From positions 87,401 through 151,400 of the forward strand of contig NZ_JACBXD010000007.1 in NCBI RefSeq assembly GCF_013870525.1: 64,000 nucleotides of DNA, written 5' to 3'. Made by a program: the position numbers and the translations under genes. This DNA comes from Amycolatopsis pittospori (lineage in GTDB: Bacteria > Actinomycetota > Actinomycetes > Mycobacteriales > Pseudonocardiaceae). Shown in pieces: positions 26,801 through 34,663 of this stretch (positions are counted from its first letter, which is position 1; each line of letters starts with the position of its first letter). The notes below the pieces were generated by a model. The model was given only the letters and a program-made list of their open reading frames with translations, had not been told where the DNA came from and did not search any database.

Positions 26801-26989
26801 GCCGACGAACCCGAGGTGCCCAGCTACCTGATCGGGCAGCCGAGCCAGTCGTGGGGCCAGCTGCTGCAGGTGGAGCCGTTCACCGAGGGGATCGCGCCGA
26901 CGATCATCCACGGCGAGAAGGTCGTCCCCGGCTGGTGGTCGCCGGGTCCCGGACCGCGGCAACCGAACGGCAAGGACCCGACGCGCTAG
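23870..26989 (+). CDS. Arabinosyltransferase of the EmbABC family
   Basis: A 1039-residue GT-C fold membrane glycosyltransferase using decaprenylphosphoryl-arabinose to build arabinogalactan or lipoarabinomannan. After an N-terminal helix comes an extracytoplasmic domain, then the catalytic acidic motif TSDDGYILTMSRVAEDTGYL with D257-D258. A set of about a dozen membrane helices runs to about residue 700, with a soluble C-terminal carbohydrate-binding region to the end. The sequence NYHRWFGVAEAPFGWFYH is highly characteristic of Emb proteins. Only one copy is present, 33 bp after cobK, rather than an embCAB cluster, so I leave the letter open. Its presence supports a mycolata-related or Pseudonocardiales cell wall. 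It may be co-transcribed with the cob genes. Confidence 0.92.
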   Translation: MRLIAVTLGLLSALCALAFPFLPVVQDTAEVVWPTGGDTRSVNAPLTGYWAQDLRVDLPCTTVRSLDARSQGQALLFSTVPDGRTDPRAGKGVGLQLRIDNGVLLASSQGQQIVQQPLPPQSTPQHNCDVKLVADANQMTLSVADTVVFHAEGDVRPRLVGIYSSINSGKDPITGLHVSVVPDTRYQTSPTLLKSIIGVIAALAFIGCLIAVWRMDSGFARRAPRWAPVGWWRLTARDATVIVALGAWVFIGPVTSDDGYILTMSRVAEDTGYLTNYHRWFGVAEAPFGWFYHVYQLMAHVSTVPPWIRLPSFVLGVLSWLLISREVMPRLGTQVRTSRAAGWAAAAVFLVWWMPFNNGVRPEPVAALGSLLAICAVERALVTRRLLPLALGLTAAGFTLAATPTGLIAVAPFLVAARPLFKLVRQRAENGWLPVLAPVLAAGLLVLVVVFADQTFATVQEATRIRTQVGPNLSWFQELARYQLLFESLPDGSAPRRFPVLLVLLCTGTCLVVLLRRGRIPGAALGPSRRLIGTVALFFLLLALTPTKWTHHFGAFAAVGAAMAALTALATSSTVLRSRRNRAAFLAGLLVVGALAATGPNSFWFVSKLGVQWTAVAPSIGGIPLSTILLVAAAISGIYAFVENVRAHRPGLPAGPQEGRSRSLRLGSLSLVVVCGLMATGEFVSMAWAIHNQAGSYSLGAANFGHLSGKSCNLSDHVMVERDAATSILRAQPEQRTVPVKKEEPPAGQTPPPLPDPEQDNGRVQTGFHTRAIDDKDPLAEPPHGFKPEEVPMWSSFLDPETRAGRLRSDWYALTEKPADGQIVVATAGASRRPTSVSLDYGVGTPEGVKVIRSQFVLPPGAGTNGWNDTRINLRDLPAETTSVRINIVDNDLTEDGWIAASAPRVPTFTTLTEKIAGKPVYVDWPASFVYPCVQPVTSHDGISKMPEYRITAGAVADEANWASSTNGGPIGWLEEVADEPEVPSYLIGQPSQSWGQLLQVEPFTEGIAPTIIHGEKVVPGWWSPGPGPRQPNGKDPTR

Positions 26990-26995
26990 CGCCGA

Positions 26996-27133
26996 CCTCG
27001 CGTGCCTGGGCACGTAACTCGCGTGCCTGAAGACGGATCTCGCGTGCTCGGACGCCGTACATCCGAGTGCGGTAGCCAGGCACGCGAGTCACGTCTCCGA
27101 GCACACGAGATCCGGGCTCCAGCACGCGACTCC
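26996..27133. repeat. Interleaved inverted-repeat array, family C
   Basis: Between emb and helR is a patch built from variants of CTCGCGTGC and its complement. ACTCGCGTGCCTG (27017-27029) is inverted at 27077-27089. GGATCTCGCGTGCTCGGA (27035-27052) is inverted with one mismatch at 27096-27113. Further copies are at 26997-27008 and 27121-27130. The order is A-B-A'-B', so simple nesting is impossible and alternative hairpins or a pseudoknot would be formed. No protein reading is convincing here, and the region between emb and helR (26990-27314) holds no gene. Confidence 0.75.
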
Positions 27134-27195
27134 CGCCTTCGCGCCCAGTCACCCCGGGTGAACGGGCCCACCCCCTTACCTACCGCCCCTCGGGT

Positions 27196-27248
27196 GTTGC
27201 GAAAGCCACTTTCACAACACTCAACGTTGCGAAAGTGGCTTTCGCAAC
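27196..27248. repeat. Palindromic intergenic repeat, family B copy 2
   Basis: Units 27196-27218 and 27226-27248 repeat the GTTGCGAAAG-nnn-CTTTCGCAAC design of 15142-15194. The first unit carries one change (TTTCACAAC). It sits about 66 bp downstream of the helR stop in the convergent emb/helR gap, the same kind of position as copy 1, and probably ends transcription from one or both sides. Confidence 0.85.
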
Positions 27249-27314
27249 ACCTCGGTGAAGGCCGTGCTGGGAGATCGCCGTCTGATCACGCGAGTTACGG
27301 TTCGATCAGGTGAG

Positions 27315-29489
27315 TCACGAGGCCAATCCCGCCAAAGCCGACGGCAACGGGCCGTCGTGCAGGACGCCGAGCCGCTGCGTAGCGCGCGTCAGCGCGACGT
27401 ACAGCTCCGCCGCGCCACGCGGACCGTCGGCGAGGATCAGCTCGGGCTCCACGACGAGGACGGCGTCGAACTCGAGGCCCTTCGTCTCCGAAGCGGGCAC
27501 GGTGCCCGGTGTCCCGGGCGGTCCGATCACGATGCTGGTGCCTTCGCGGCCGGCCTCCTCCTGGACGAATTCCTCGATGGCGGCCGCCAAGGAGTCTTCG
27601 GTGACCTTCCGGGACCACGGCTCGACACCGCAGGCACGGACCGAATCCGGCGGTTTGACGTCGGGGGCGAATTCGGCGAGGACCGCGGCGGCGACGGCCA
27701 TGATCTCCGCCGGGGTGCGGTAGTTCACCGTCAGCGACCGGTAGACCCAGCGGCCCGGCACGTACGGCTCCAGCATCGCGTCCCACGACCGTGCGCCCGC
27801 CTCGGACCGGCGCTGCGCCAGATCGCCGACGACGGTGAACGACCGGTTGGGACAGCGGCGCATCAGCACCCGCCAGTCCATTTCGGACAGTTCCTGCGCT
27901 TCGTCGACGACGACGTGCCGGTAGGTCCAGTCCCGGTCCGCGGAGGCGCGTTCGACGAGGCTCCGGGTGTCGTGTTCGACGAACCGATCGGCGAGGTCCT
28001 CGGCGTAGAGCAGGTTTTCCGCGGACAGCAGGACGTCCTCGTCCATCTCCTCGCGGTCCAGCTTCATCGTGTCGAACACCCCGGCGGCGTACTCGGCCTC
28101 GGCCTGCTTCTCCCGCTCGACGGCCTGTTCGGCGGCCTTCTCCGCCGCGATGTCGCGGCCGAGCAGGTCGACGAGTTCGTCGAGCAGCGGCATGTCCGAC
28201 ACCGTCCAGGCGTCGCCGTCGGTCCGCAGCAGCGCCTCGTCGGCACCGGCCGCACGAAGCCGTTCCGGGGACGTGTAAAGGGTTCCCAGCAAGGATTCCG
28301 GCGTCAGGATCGGCCAGAGCGCGTCGAGCGCGGAGGTGAACGTCTCGCTTTCCGCCAGTTCCTTGAGCAGGTCCTTCCGCAGCCGCTCCCACTCGTCGCG
28401 GTCGTCCCGGCTCAGCCAGCCGCGGCCGATCCGCGCGATCGCGCGTTCGGTGAGCACGTAGGTGACGATGTCGGTGAACACCAGCCGGGCCTCGTTGTGC
28501 GGCAGGCCGCTCTTGCGCGCCTCGTCCCTCGCCCATTCCGCGGTCGCGGCGTCGATCCGGACCGTGACGTCGGTGAGTTCGATCGACACCGGTTCCTCCG
28601 GCAGGCTCTGCCGGTCTGCCACGGCCGCGTCGAGGACGTCCAGCATCTTCAGCGAACCCTTGAGCCGCGCGACTTCCGGACCGTCTTCGGCGGTGACGTG
28701 CTTGCCGGGGACGAAATCGCCGGTGGTCATGAACACGACGTCGGTCTCGCCCAGCGACGGCAGGACGCGGCCGATGTGGTGCAGGAACGCCGGATTCGGC
28801 CCGACGACGAGCACGCCGTGCCGTTCCATCCGCTCGCGCTGCGTGTAGAGCAGGTAGGCGACGCGGTGCAGCGCCACCACCGTCTTCCCGGTGCCCGGCC
28901 CGCCCTCGATCACCATCACGCCCGGATGGTCGTGCCGGATGATCTCGTCCTGTTCGGACTGGATGGTCGCGACGATGTCGCGCATCCCCTGCCCGCGCGG
29001 CGCGTTGACGGCAGCGAGGAGGGCGGCGTCACCCCGCGCGTCACCGCCCGGACGTCCGAACACCTCGTCGGTGAACCCGGTCACCTCACGGCCGTGCGTG
29101 TGGAACTGGCGACGGCGGCGCATCTTCTCCGGAGTCGCGCCGGTCGCCGTGTAGAACGGGCGCGATGCCGGTGCCCGCCAGTCGAGCAGCACCGGTTCGT
29201 AGTCGTTCTCCTCGTCGAACAGGCCGATGCGGCCGATGTAGGAACTCTCCCCCGAAACGGCGTCCAGCCTGCCGAAGCACAGGCCGTTGTCCACCACGTC
29301 CAGCCGCCGCGCCTCGCGGTCGAGCGAGCGCACCTCGACGTCCCGCTCCATGACGGTCCCGCCGGTTCCCCCCAGCGCGGCCTTGAACTCCCCCTTCACT
29401 CGCGCGCGTTCGGCGTCCAGGCGCGTGTAAAGCCCGGCGACGTACTCGCGTTCGGAGCTCAGTTCCTCTTCGTACCCCTGAGTGGTCAC
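27315..29489 (-). CDS. helR: HelR/HelD-type RNA polymerase recycling ATPase
   Basis: A 724-residue UvrD-like ATPase of the HelD group. These proteins bind RNA polymerase, release stalled core enzyme and, in HelR, displace rifamycins. The N-terminus (residues 1-60) is charged and helical, fitting the coiled-coil arm that enters the secondary channel. Walker A is GGPGTGKT (196-203), followed by VVALHRVAYLLYTQRERM. Late motifs include VDEAQELSEMDW, SLTVNYRTPAEIM and LYVALTRAT. It lacks nuclease domains of RecB-type helicases. A rifamycin-associated element lies 55 bp upstream, which is the main reason for calling HelR rather than generic HelD. It is isolated between cobIJ and emb. Confidence 0.88.
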   Translation of the reverse strand: MTTQGYEEELSSEREYVAGLYTRLDAERARVKGEFKAALGGTGGTVMERDVEVRSLDREARRLDVVDNGLCFGRLDAVSGESSYIGRIGLFDEENDYEPVLLDWRAPASRPFYTATGATPEKMRRRRQFHTHGREVTGFTDEVFGRPGGDARGDAALLAAVNAPRGQGMRDIVATIQSEQDEIIRHDHPGVMVIEGGPGTGKTVVALHRVAYLLYTQRERMERHGVLVVGPNPAFLHHIGRVLPSLGETDVVFMTTGDFVPGKHVTAEDGPEVARLKGSLKMLDVLDAAVADRQSLPEEPVSIELTDVTVRIDAATAEWARDEARKSGLPHNEARLVFTDIVTYVLTERAIARIGRGWLSRDDRDEWERLRKDLLKELAESETFTSALDALWPILTPESLLGTLYTSPERLRAAGADEALLRTDGDAWTVSDMPLLDELVDLLGRDIAAEKAAEQAVEREKQAEAEYAAGVFDTMKLDREEMDEDVLLSAENLLYAEDLADRFVEHDTRSLVERASADRDWTYRHVVVDEAQELSEMDWRVLMRRCPNRSFTVVGDLAQRRSEAGARSWDAMLEPYVPGRWVYRSLTVNYRTPAEIMAVAAAVLAEFAPDVKPPDSVRACGVEPWSRKVTEDSLAAAIEEFVQEEAGREGTSIVIGPPGTPGTVPASETKGLEFDAVLVVEPELILADGPRGAAELYVALTRATQRLGVLHDGPLPSALAGLAS

Positions 29490-29543
29490 AGACTCCCATT
29501 TCCGCAGGTTTCGGCTACGGCGAGTGAGTTTGCGGCATCACCC

Positions 29544-29563
29544 GGGGCTTGTGGCAAGTCCCC
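29544..29563 (-). promoter_or_regulatory. Rifamycin-associated element (RAE) upstream of helR
   Basis: GGGGCTTGTGGCAAGTCCCC is an imperfect inverted repeat matching the RAE (GGGGCTTGC...CAAGnCCCC, from memory) that precedes rifamycin-inducible resistance genes in actinomycetes. It lies 55 bp upstream of the helR start and downstream of the cobIJ stop. Adjacent is an unusually AT-rich stretch (29570-29587) which on the minus strand, upstream of the RAE, could contain the -10/-35 region. Induction by rifamycins is predicted, not shown. Confidence 0.8.
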
Positions 29564-29605
29564 CTATGCGCTATATGTTTATTACGGAGGGAGTAGTCGT
29601 CCCCT

Positions 29606-31111
29606 CTATTCGTAGCTGCGAGGCGTCCAGACCACCCCGTTTTCGGCCTTGGTCTTCGACGAGCCCACGATCAGCAGGCAGCGCATGTCCACCGTCGCCG
29701 GATCCAGGGTCGCGAGGGTGACGACGCGGATGTCCTCCTCAGGACCGCCGACGTCTCGGGCGACGACGACCGGTGTCTCCGGAGCGCGGTGCCGGAGCAG
29801 GACGTCGCGAGCCTGCGTGAGCTGCGTGGTCCGCGTACGCGACGCCGGGTTGTACAGCGCGAGCACGAGATCCGCGGCACCCGCCGCGTCGAGCCGTCGT
29901 TCGATGATCTCCCACGGCTTGAGGCGATCGGACAGCGAGAGCACGCAGTAGTCGTGCCCGAGCGGGGCGCCGACCCGGGACGCGGCCGCCTGCGCCGCGG
30001 TCACCCCCGGCACGATCCGCACCCGCGTACCCGTGCCGTGCCCGGCCGAGACCTGTTCCAGCACGGCCGACGCCATCGCGAACACGCCCGGGTCACCCGA
30101 GGACACCACCGCGACCTTGGCGCCGCCGTCGGCCAGTTCCAGTGCCTCGACGGCGCGTTCGGCCTCGACGCGGTTGCCCGACGCGTGCCGCTGCTGACCC
30201 GCGCGCTGCGGGACCCGCGCGACATAAGGGCCATAGCCGACGATGTGCTCGGCGGCCGCGAGTTCCTCGGCCGCTTCCGGGGTCAGCCAGCCCGGGCCGG
30301 CCGGCCCGAGACCGACGACCACGACCTCGCCGCCGGTGTGCGTCTCCGCGGGCTTGGACGGCTCCGGCTCCCCAGCGAGCCGCGACGCGTAGGCCGGGCT
30401 GGGCAGCAGCGCCAGCGAGAAGTACGGCACCGATTCCGGGTCGACGTCCGCGAGCGGCTCGACGCGCTGCGCCTCCCAGGTCGCGCGCTCGATGTAGAAG
30501 GCGTCGTCCAGCTTCCCGGCCTCGGCCAGCGCCTCCCGGACGTTCCCGAAGGTGCGTCCGAGCTTCAGTACCGCGGCCGCCTGCGTGTCGGCCAGCCGTC
30601 GCGCGAGTTCCGGCGCGGGCAGGGTTCCGGGCAGCACGGTGAGGACCTCGTCGCGCTGCACCAGCGGGCGGCCGAGCACCGACGCCGCAGCGCTCACCGA
30701 CGTCACGCCGGGCACCACGGTCGCCTCGTAGCGGTCGGCGAGCCGTTCGTGCATGTACATGTAGGAGCCGTAGAAGAACGGGTCGCCTTCGCAGAGGACG
30801 ACCACGTCACGTCCGGCGTCGAGGTGCTCGGCGAGCCGTTTCGCGCTCAGCTCGTAGAAATCGGCGATCGCGCCCTCGTAGCCGCCGGGATGGTCGGTGG
30901 TCTCGGTGGTGACCGGGTAGACCAGCTTCTCCTCGATCTGGCCGTCCCGCAGATACGGCTCGGCGACCGACCGCGCGATGCTCCGGCCGTGCCGCGCGCT
31001 GTGATAGGCGACGACGTCGGCCTCGCCGATCAGCCGCGCGGCCTTGACCGTCATCAGTTCCGGATCGCCCGGGCCGAGTCCGACACCCCAGAGTTTCCCG
31101 AGCGCGCTCAT
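29606..31111 (-). CDS. cobIJ: Fused precorrin-2 C20- and precorrin-3B C17-methyltransferase
   Basis: A 501-residue fusion of two tetrapyrrole methyltransferases. The CobI half (about 1-240) starts GKLWGVGLGPGDPELMTVKA and has VLCEGDPFFYGSYMY and VVPGVTSVSAAASVLG. The CobJ half (about 265-501) starts VVVVGLGPAGPGWLTPEA and has VSSGDPGVFAMAS and IVPGVTAAQAAASRVG. This fusion is known in mycobacteria and related actinomycetes. The start overlaps the cobH stop by 4 bp, making cobG-cobH-cobIJ one coupled unit. The last gene of the unit, it is followed by the helR promoter. Confidence 0.96.
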   Translation of the reverse strand: MSALGKLWGVGLGPGDPELMTVKAARLIGEADVVAYHSARHGRSIARSVAEPYLRDGQIEEKLVYPVTTETTDHPGGYEGAIADFYELSAKRLAEHLDAGRDVVVLCEGDPFFYGSYMYMHERLADRYEATVVPGVTSVSAAASVLGRPLVQRDEVLTVLPGTLPAPELARRLADTQAAAVLKLGRTFGNVREALAEAGKLDDAFYIERATWEAQRVEPLADVDPESVPYFSLALLPSPAYASRLAGEPEPSKPAETHTGGEVVVVGLGPAGPGWLTPEAAEELAAAEHIVGYGPYVARVPQRAGQQRHASGNRVEAERAVEALELADGGAKVAVVSSGDPGVFAMASAVLEQVSAGHGTGTRVRIVPGVTAAQAAASRVGAPLGHDYCVLSLSDRLKPWEIIERRLDAAGAADLVLALYNPASRTRTTQLTQARDVLLRHRAPETPVVVARDVGGPEEDIRVVTLATLDPATVDMRCLLIVGSSKTKAENGVVWTPRSYE

Positions 31112-31731
31112 TCGACCTCACTCGCCATCGCGTTGATCGCGGCGACGGCCATCGCGCTGCCACCACGGCGTCCGTGCACCACCAGATACGGCGCGGGAGC
31201 GCGGTGCGCGAGCTCCACTTTGGACTCCGCCGCGCCGACGAAGCCCACCGGGACACCGATGATCGCGGCGGGCGCGCCGACCCCCTCGTCCAGCATTTCC
31301 AGCAACCGGAACAGGGCGGTGGGCGCGTTGCCGATCGCCACCACGGAACCGGGCAGCTTGTCGCGCCAGAGTTCCAGCGCGGCCGCGGACCGGGTGGTGC
31401 CCATCCGCTCGGCCAGTCCGGGCACCTTCGGATCGGTCAGCGTGCACAGCACTTCGTTGGCCGAGGGCAGGCGTTTGCGGGTCACGCCGGAGGCGATCAT
31501 GGTGGCGTCACAGAGGATCGGCGCGCCGGCCTCCAGCGCGGCACGGCCGGACTCCACCACGTCGAGGCTGTAGCGGAGGTCGTCGACCAGGTCGACCATC
31601 CCGCAGGCGTGGATCATCCGCACGGCCAGCACCGCGACGTCGTCGGGCAGGATCGCGAGATCCGCCTCCTCGCGGATGGTGGCGAACGAATGCCGGTAGA
31701 TCTCGGCCCCGTCGCGGATGTAGTCGATCAC
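31108..31731 (-). CDS. cobH: Precorrin-8X methylmutase
   Basis: A 207-residue enzyme moving the C11 methyl to C12 to form hydrogenobyrinic acid. It starts VIDYIRDGAEIYRHSFATIREEADL, where the conserved His is the acid catalyst. ILCDATMIASGVTR, IGNAPTALFRLLEML and IGVPVGFVGAAESK are the CbiC/CobH motifs. GTG 31731 is chosen because it gives the family N-terminus and overlaps the cobG stop by 4 bp. The frame extends 40 codons further upstream, but that is antisense-like Arg-rich sequence inside cobG. Confidence 0.95.
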   Translation of the reverse strand: MIDYIRDGAEIYRHSFATIREEADLAILPDDVAVLAVRMIHACGMVDLVDDLRYSLDVVESGRAALEAGAPILCDATMIASGVTRKRLPSANEVLCTLTDPKVPGLAERMGTTRSAAALELWRDKLPGSVVAIGNAPTALFRLLEMLDEGVGAPAAIIGVPVGFVGAAESKVELAHRAPAPYLVVHGRRGGSAMAVAAINAMASEVE

Positions 31732-32807
31732 TGCGTTCCCTTCTCTGCCAACGTCTTCGCCAGCTCGCCGACCGGGACCCACGCCCCGTCGACCAGATAT
31801 CCGTCCTCCGTCGCGAGCACGTCGACGTGCTCGTGCGCGGGTTTCCCGCACCGCCGCTCACATCCGGCGACATGAGCCCTGGGTGTGCGCCCGATCCGCG
31901 CGGCGTCGGCGCGGACGTCGGCGAGCGACTTCGCGCAGCCGGGCCGTCCGATGCAGGCGCTGACGCCGAGCGCGGGCTCCTGCGGATCGGTGATCAGGCC
32001 CGTCCGGGATTCGAGCTTTCCGCGGACGAGGATCGACCGCCACGGCGTCACCACGGCGTCTCCGGCCTTCGCGATCTGGCGCGCCTGCCCGGACGTCAGG
32101 CGGCCGAAAACCGGAGCGACCCCGATGGCGTCGCCGAGAGGACCGATCGGCAGGCCCGGCTTCGTGGCGAAGGTCTGTGGCTTCACCGTTTCGCCGGGTA
32201 TGTCACGAAGAAGAGGTTCCGTGGCGGGGAGTTCGCTGATCCGCCAGGCCGTTCCCCTGACCCGGAGGAAGTTTCGCGCGACGGAGATCAGCGCCTCGAC
32301 GGCGTTTTCAGTGGTGATCCGGAGCCCGGTGTCCGTGCCGTCGAGCAGCAGTGCGCCGTCACGCCAGCAGACGTCGGCGCCTTCGCCGGCGACGTCGCCG
32401 CGTCCGCCGTCGAAGGCGAAGAGGAACCGTCCGGGGAGTTCGGCCAGCTCGGGAACGGCGCACAGGGCCTTGTCGAGCGCCGGAGCGAGACGTTGGGCGA
32501 CCTCGCTCAGCGGCGACGCGAGGATGTTGCGGACGCGTTCGTGCGACGGCGAGGGCAGGAGACCGGCCGCGGAAAGCCTGCTCGCGAGACCGGGACGGGT
32601 GACACCGCGCAGTTGGACATTGCCACGCGAGGTCAGGTGGAGGGCGCCGTCCCCGAGGTCGTCGGCGGCGTCCGCGAGGACCCTGAGCTGGTCTTTCGTG
32701 ATGGCACCGCCGGGCAGCCGGACCCGCGCGAGCGGACCGTCCGCGGCGTCGTGCGTGGCGAAAACGCCGGGGCACGCGTCGGCTCGGACACGCGCGCTCG
32801 TGGACAT
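31728..32807 (-). CDS. cobG: Precorrin-3B synthase (aerobic ring-contraction step)
   Basis: A 359-residue nitrite/sulfite-reductase-like protein that uses O2 to make precorrin-3B, marking the aerobic B12 route. Four cysteines C285, C291, C316 and C320 (CIGRPGC and CERRCGK) fit the 4Fe-4S/sirohaem-type cluster motif. LHLTSRGNVQLRG near residue 57 is the first half-domain signature. It is somewhat shorter than the ~460-residue Pseudomonas CobG, as often seen in actinobacteria. It begins the cobG-cobH-cobIJ unit and is divergent from an ABC transporter operon across 99 bp. Confidence 0.9.
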   Translation of the reverse strand: MSTSARVRADACPGVFATHDAADGPLARVRLPGGAITKDQLRVLADAADDLGDGALHLTSRGNVQLRGVTRPGLASRLSAAGLLPSPSHERVRNILASPLSEVAQRLAPALDKALCAVPELAELPGRFLFAFDGGRGDVAGEGADVCWRDGALLLDGTDTGLRITTENAVEALISVARNFLRVRGTAWRISELPATEPLLRDIPGETVKPQTFATKPGLPIGPLGDAIGVAPVFGRLTSGQARQIAKAGDAVVTPWRSILVRGKLESRTGLITDPQEPALGVSACIGRPGCAKSLADVRADAARIGRTPRAHVAGCERRCGKPAHEHVDVLATEDGYLVDGAWVPVGELAKTLAEKGTQ

Positions 32808-32856
32808 GCGCTCACTGTAGATGCCTCATTTCGACGTTAGTACCCCTCGGATCATA

Positions 32857-32874
32857 TGTAGTAGACGTGCTACA
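32857..32874. promoter_or_regulatory. Possible operator between cobG and the ABC/XRE operon
   Basis: TGTAGTAGACGTGCTACA has inverted TGTAG/CTACA arms and sits 32 bp before the forward ABC ATPase start and 49 bp before cobG. Its AT-rich surroundings (ATCATATGTAG) suggest promoter elements. The XRE protein in the forward operon is the obvious candidate ligand. Assignment is tentative because the arms are only 5 bp. Confidence 0.35.
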
Positions 32875-32906
32875 TTCGATCGCAGCACTGAGATGGGGGT
32901 GACCCA

Positions 32907-33812
32907 ATGAGAGATCCAGACGACCTGATGATCTCGGTCAAAGATCTTCGGATGCGGTACGGGACGACCGACGTCCTCCACGGCGTGGACTTCACCGCGC
33001 ACCGGGGCGAGGTGATCTGCCTGCTGGGACCGAACGGGGCGGGCAAGACCACCACGATCGAGATCCTCGAAGGCTTCCGGATGCGGTCGGAGGGCGAGGT
33101 CAGCGTGCTGGGCATCGACCCGGCGCACGCGGACGAGAACTGGAGAGCGCGGCTGGGGGTCGTCCTGCAGGCCTGGCGCGACCACGCGAAATGGCGGGTA
33201 CGGGAACTGCTGGAGCACCTCGGCGGCTACTACGCGCCGTACTCCACGGAGCACATCAAAAGGCCGTGGGATCCGGACGAACTGGTCGCCGCGGTCGGGC
33301 TGACCGAGCACGCGAACAAACGGATCCGGATGCTTTCGGGCGGCCAGCGACGCAGGCTGGATGTCGCGATCGGCATCGTCGGCCGCCCGGAGCTGCTGTT
33401 CCTCGACGAGCCGACCGCCGGACTCGACCCGGAGGCGCGGCGCGAGTTCCACGAACTCGTGCACCGGCTGACCGATGACGACGACACGACGATCCTGCTG
33501 ACCACCCACGACCTCGACGAGGCCGAGAAACTGGCCGACCGGATCCTGATCCTGAACCACGGCCGGATCGTCGCCGACGGTTCCGCCGACGCGCTGAGCA
33601 GGCAGATCGCCGGCGAGGCCGAGGTGCGCTGGACACTGGACGGCCAGCGGTTCGTGCACTCGACCACGGAATCGACGAAGTACGTGCACGAACTGTTCAA
33701 GCAGCACGGTGACGCCATCGGCGACCTCGAAGTCCGGCGGGCATCCCTGGAAGACACGTACATGACCCTGGTCCGCAAGGCCGAGGCCGCGGTGGAGGTG
33801 GGTGTGCGATGA
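32907..33812 (+). CDS. ABC transporter ATP-binding protein
   Basis: A 301-residue ATPase, first gene of a four-gene forward operon. Walker A is GPNGAGKTTT near residue 38, the signature LSGGQRRRLDVAIG, and Walker B LLFLDEPTAGLDPEARREF. The C-terminal ~80 residues are the extension found in drug/natural-product exporters of the ABC-2 class. ATG 32907 follows a GATGGGGG purine stretch. The 3' end overlaps the permease start by 4 bp (ATGA). The exported compound is not known. Confidence 0.9.
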   Translation: MRDPDDLMISVKDLRMRYGTTDVLHGVDFTAHRGEVICLLGPNGAGKTTTIEILEGFRMRSEGEVSVLGIDPAHADENWRARLGVVLQAWRDHAKWRVRELLEHLGGYYAPYSTEHIKRPWDPDELVAAVGLTEHANKRIRMLSGGQRRRLDVAIGIVGRPELLFLDEPTAGLDPEARREFHELVHRLTDDDDTTILLTTHDLDEAEKLADRILILNHGRIVADGSADALSRQIAGEAEVRWTLDGQRFVHSTTESTKYVHELFKQHGDAIGDLEVRRASLEDTYMTLVRKAEAAVEVGVR

Positions 33813-34660
33813 ACCCGGTTCAGCACAGCGTCCGGCTGGGCGTCGAACGCGGCTGGCTCGAAACACGCCAGATGATGGTCAGCCGCGAAGACCTGATCAA
33901 CCTCTTCCTCTTCCCGGTCATCTTCGTGATCGTCATGTTCTTCATGCGCGACTCGAAACTGCCCGGCATGGAGTTCTCGCTCGGCGCCGCCACCGTGCCG
34001 AGCGTGCTGGGTGCGTCGATCGTGTTCAACGGCATGCTCGGGATGGCGGGCGTCCTCGCCGTCGAACGTGAGGACGGCACCCTCCTGCGCGCCAAGGCGA
34101 CGCCGAACGGCATGGTCGGCTACCTCGTCGGGAAGGTGTTCACGACTTCGCTCAGCACGGTCATCGGGATCCTGCTGGTGCTGATCCCCAGCCTGATCCT
34201 GTTCGACGGCATCGCCCCCGGCGGGCTGACGTCGTGGCTGGGCCTGCTGTGGGTGCTGGTGCTCGGCCTGCTCGCCACCATGCCGATCGGCGCGATCTTC
34301 GGTTCGCTGACCACGAACGCGCGCAGCATCGGCCTGATCATGCTGCCCACCCTGGGTCTCGGCGCGATCTCCGGGATCTTCTACCCGATCACCGCACTGC
34401 CGGAATGGCTGCAGGGCATCGCGCAGGTGTTCCCGATGTACTGGCTCGGCCTCGGCATGCGTTCGTCGCTGCTTCCGGACTCGACCGTGATCATCGAGAT
34501 CGGGCAGTCCTGGCGGCCGTGGGAGACCCTCGGCGTGCTGACCGCGTGGGCCGTGATCGGATTGACCTTGGCCCCGGTGGTCCTGCGGCGCATGGCGCGG
34601 CGCGAATCCGGGTCCTCGGTGGCGGCACGACGGGAAAAGGCGATGCAGCGAATTGGCTAG
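33809..34660 (+). CDS. ABC-2 type transporter permease
   Basis: A 283-residue membrane protein with about six helices and the ABC-2 permease motifs AVEREDGTLLRAKATPNGMVG and the late ISGIFYPITALPEWLQGIAQVF. The N-terminus is a long cytoplasmic helix before the first membrane span (INLFLFPVIFVIVMFF). It overlaps the ATPase gene by 4 bp and is 3 bp before the XRE gene. It should form a homodimeric exporter with the upstream ATPase. Confidence 0.88.
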   Translation: MNPVQHSVRLGVERGWLETRQMMVSREDLINLFLFPVIFVIVMFFMRDSKLPGMEFSLGAATVPSVLGASIVFNGMLGMAGVLAVEREDGTLLRAKATPNGMVGYLVGKVFTTSLSTVIGILLVLIPSLILFDGIAPGGLTSWLGLLWVLVLGLLATMPIGAIFGSLTTNARSIGLIMLPTLGLGAISGIFYPITALPEWLQGIAQVFPMYWLGLGMRSSLLPDSTVIIEIGQSWRPWETLGVLTAWAVIGLTLAPVVLRRMARRESGSSVAARREKAMQRIG

Positions 34661-34663
34661 CTC

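Noticed and set aside
31732..31851. 40-residue N-terminal extension of cobH
   Set aside because: It is inside cobG and Arg-rich; GTG 31731 with a 4-bp overlap is better.
9262..32807. A secondary-metabolite gene cluster
   Set aside because: The genes are primary cobalamin metabolism; no PKS, NRPS or RiPP enzymes were found in the window.
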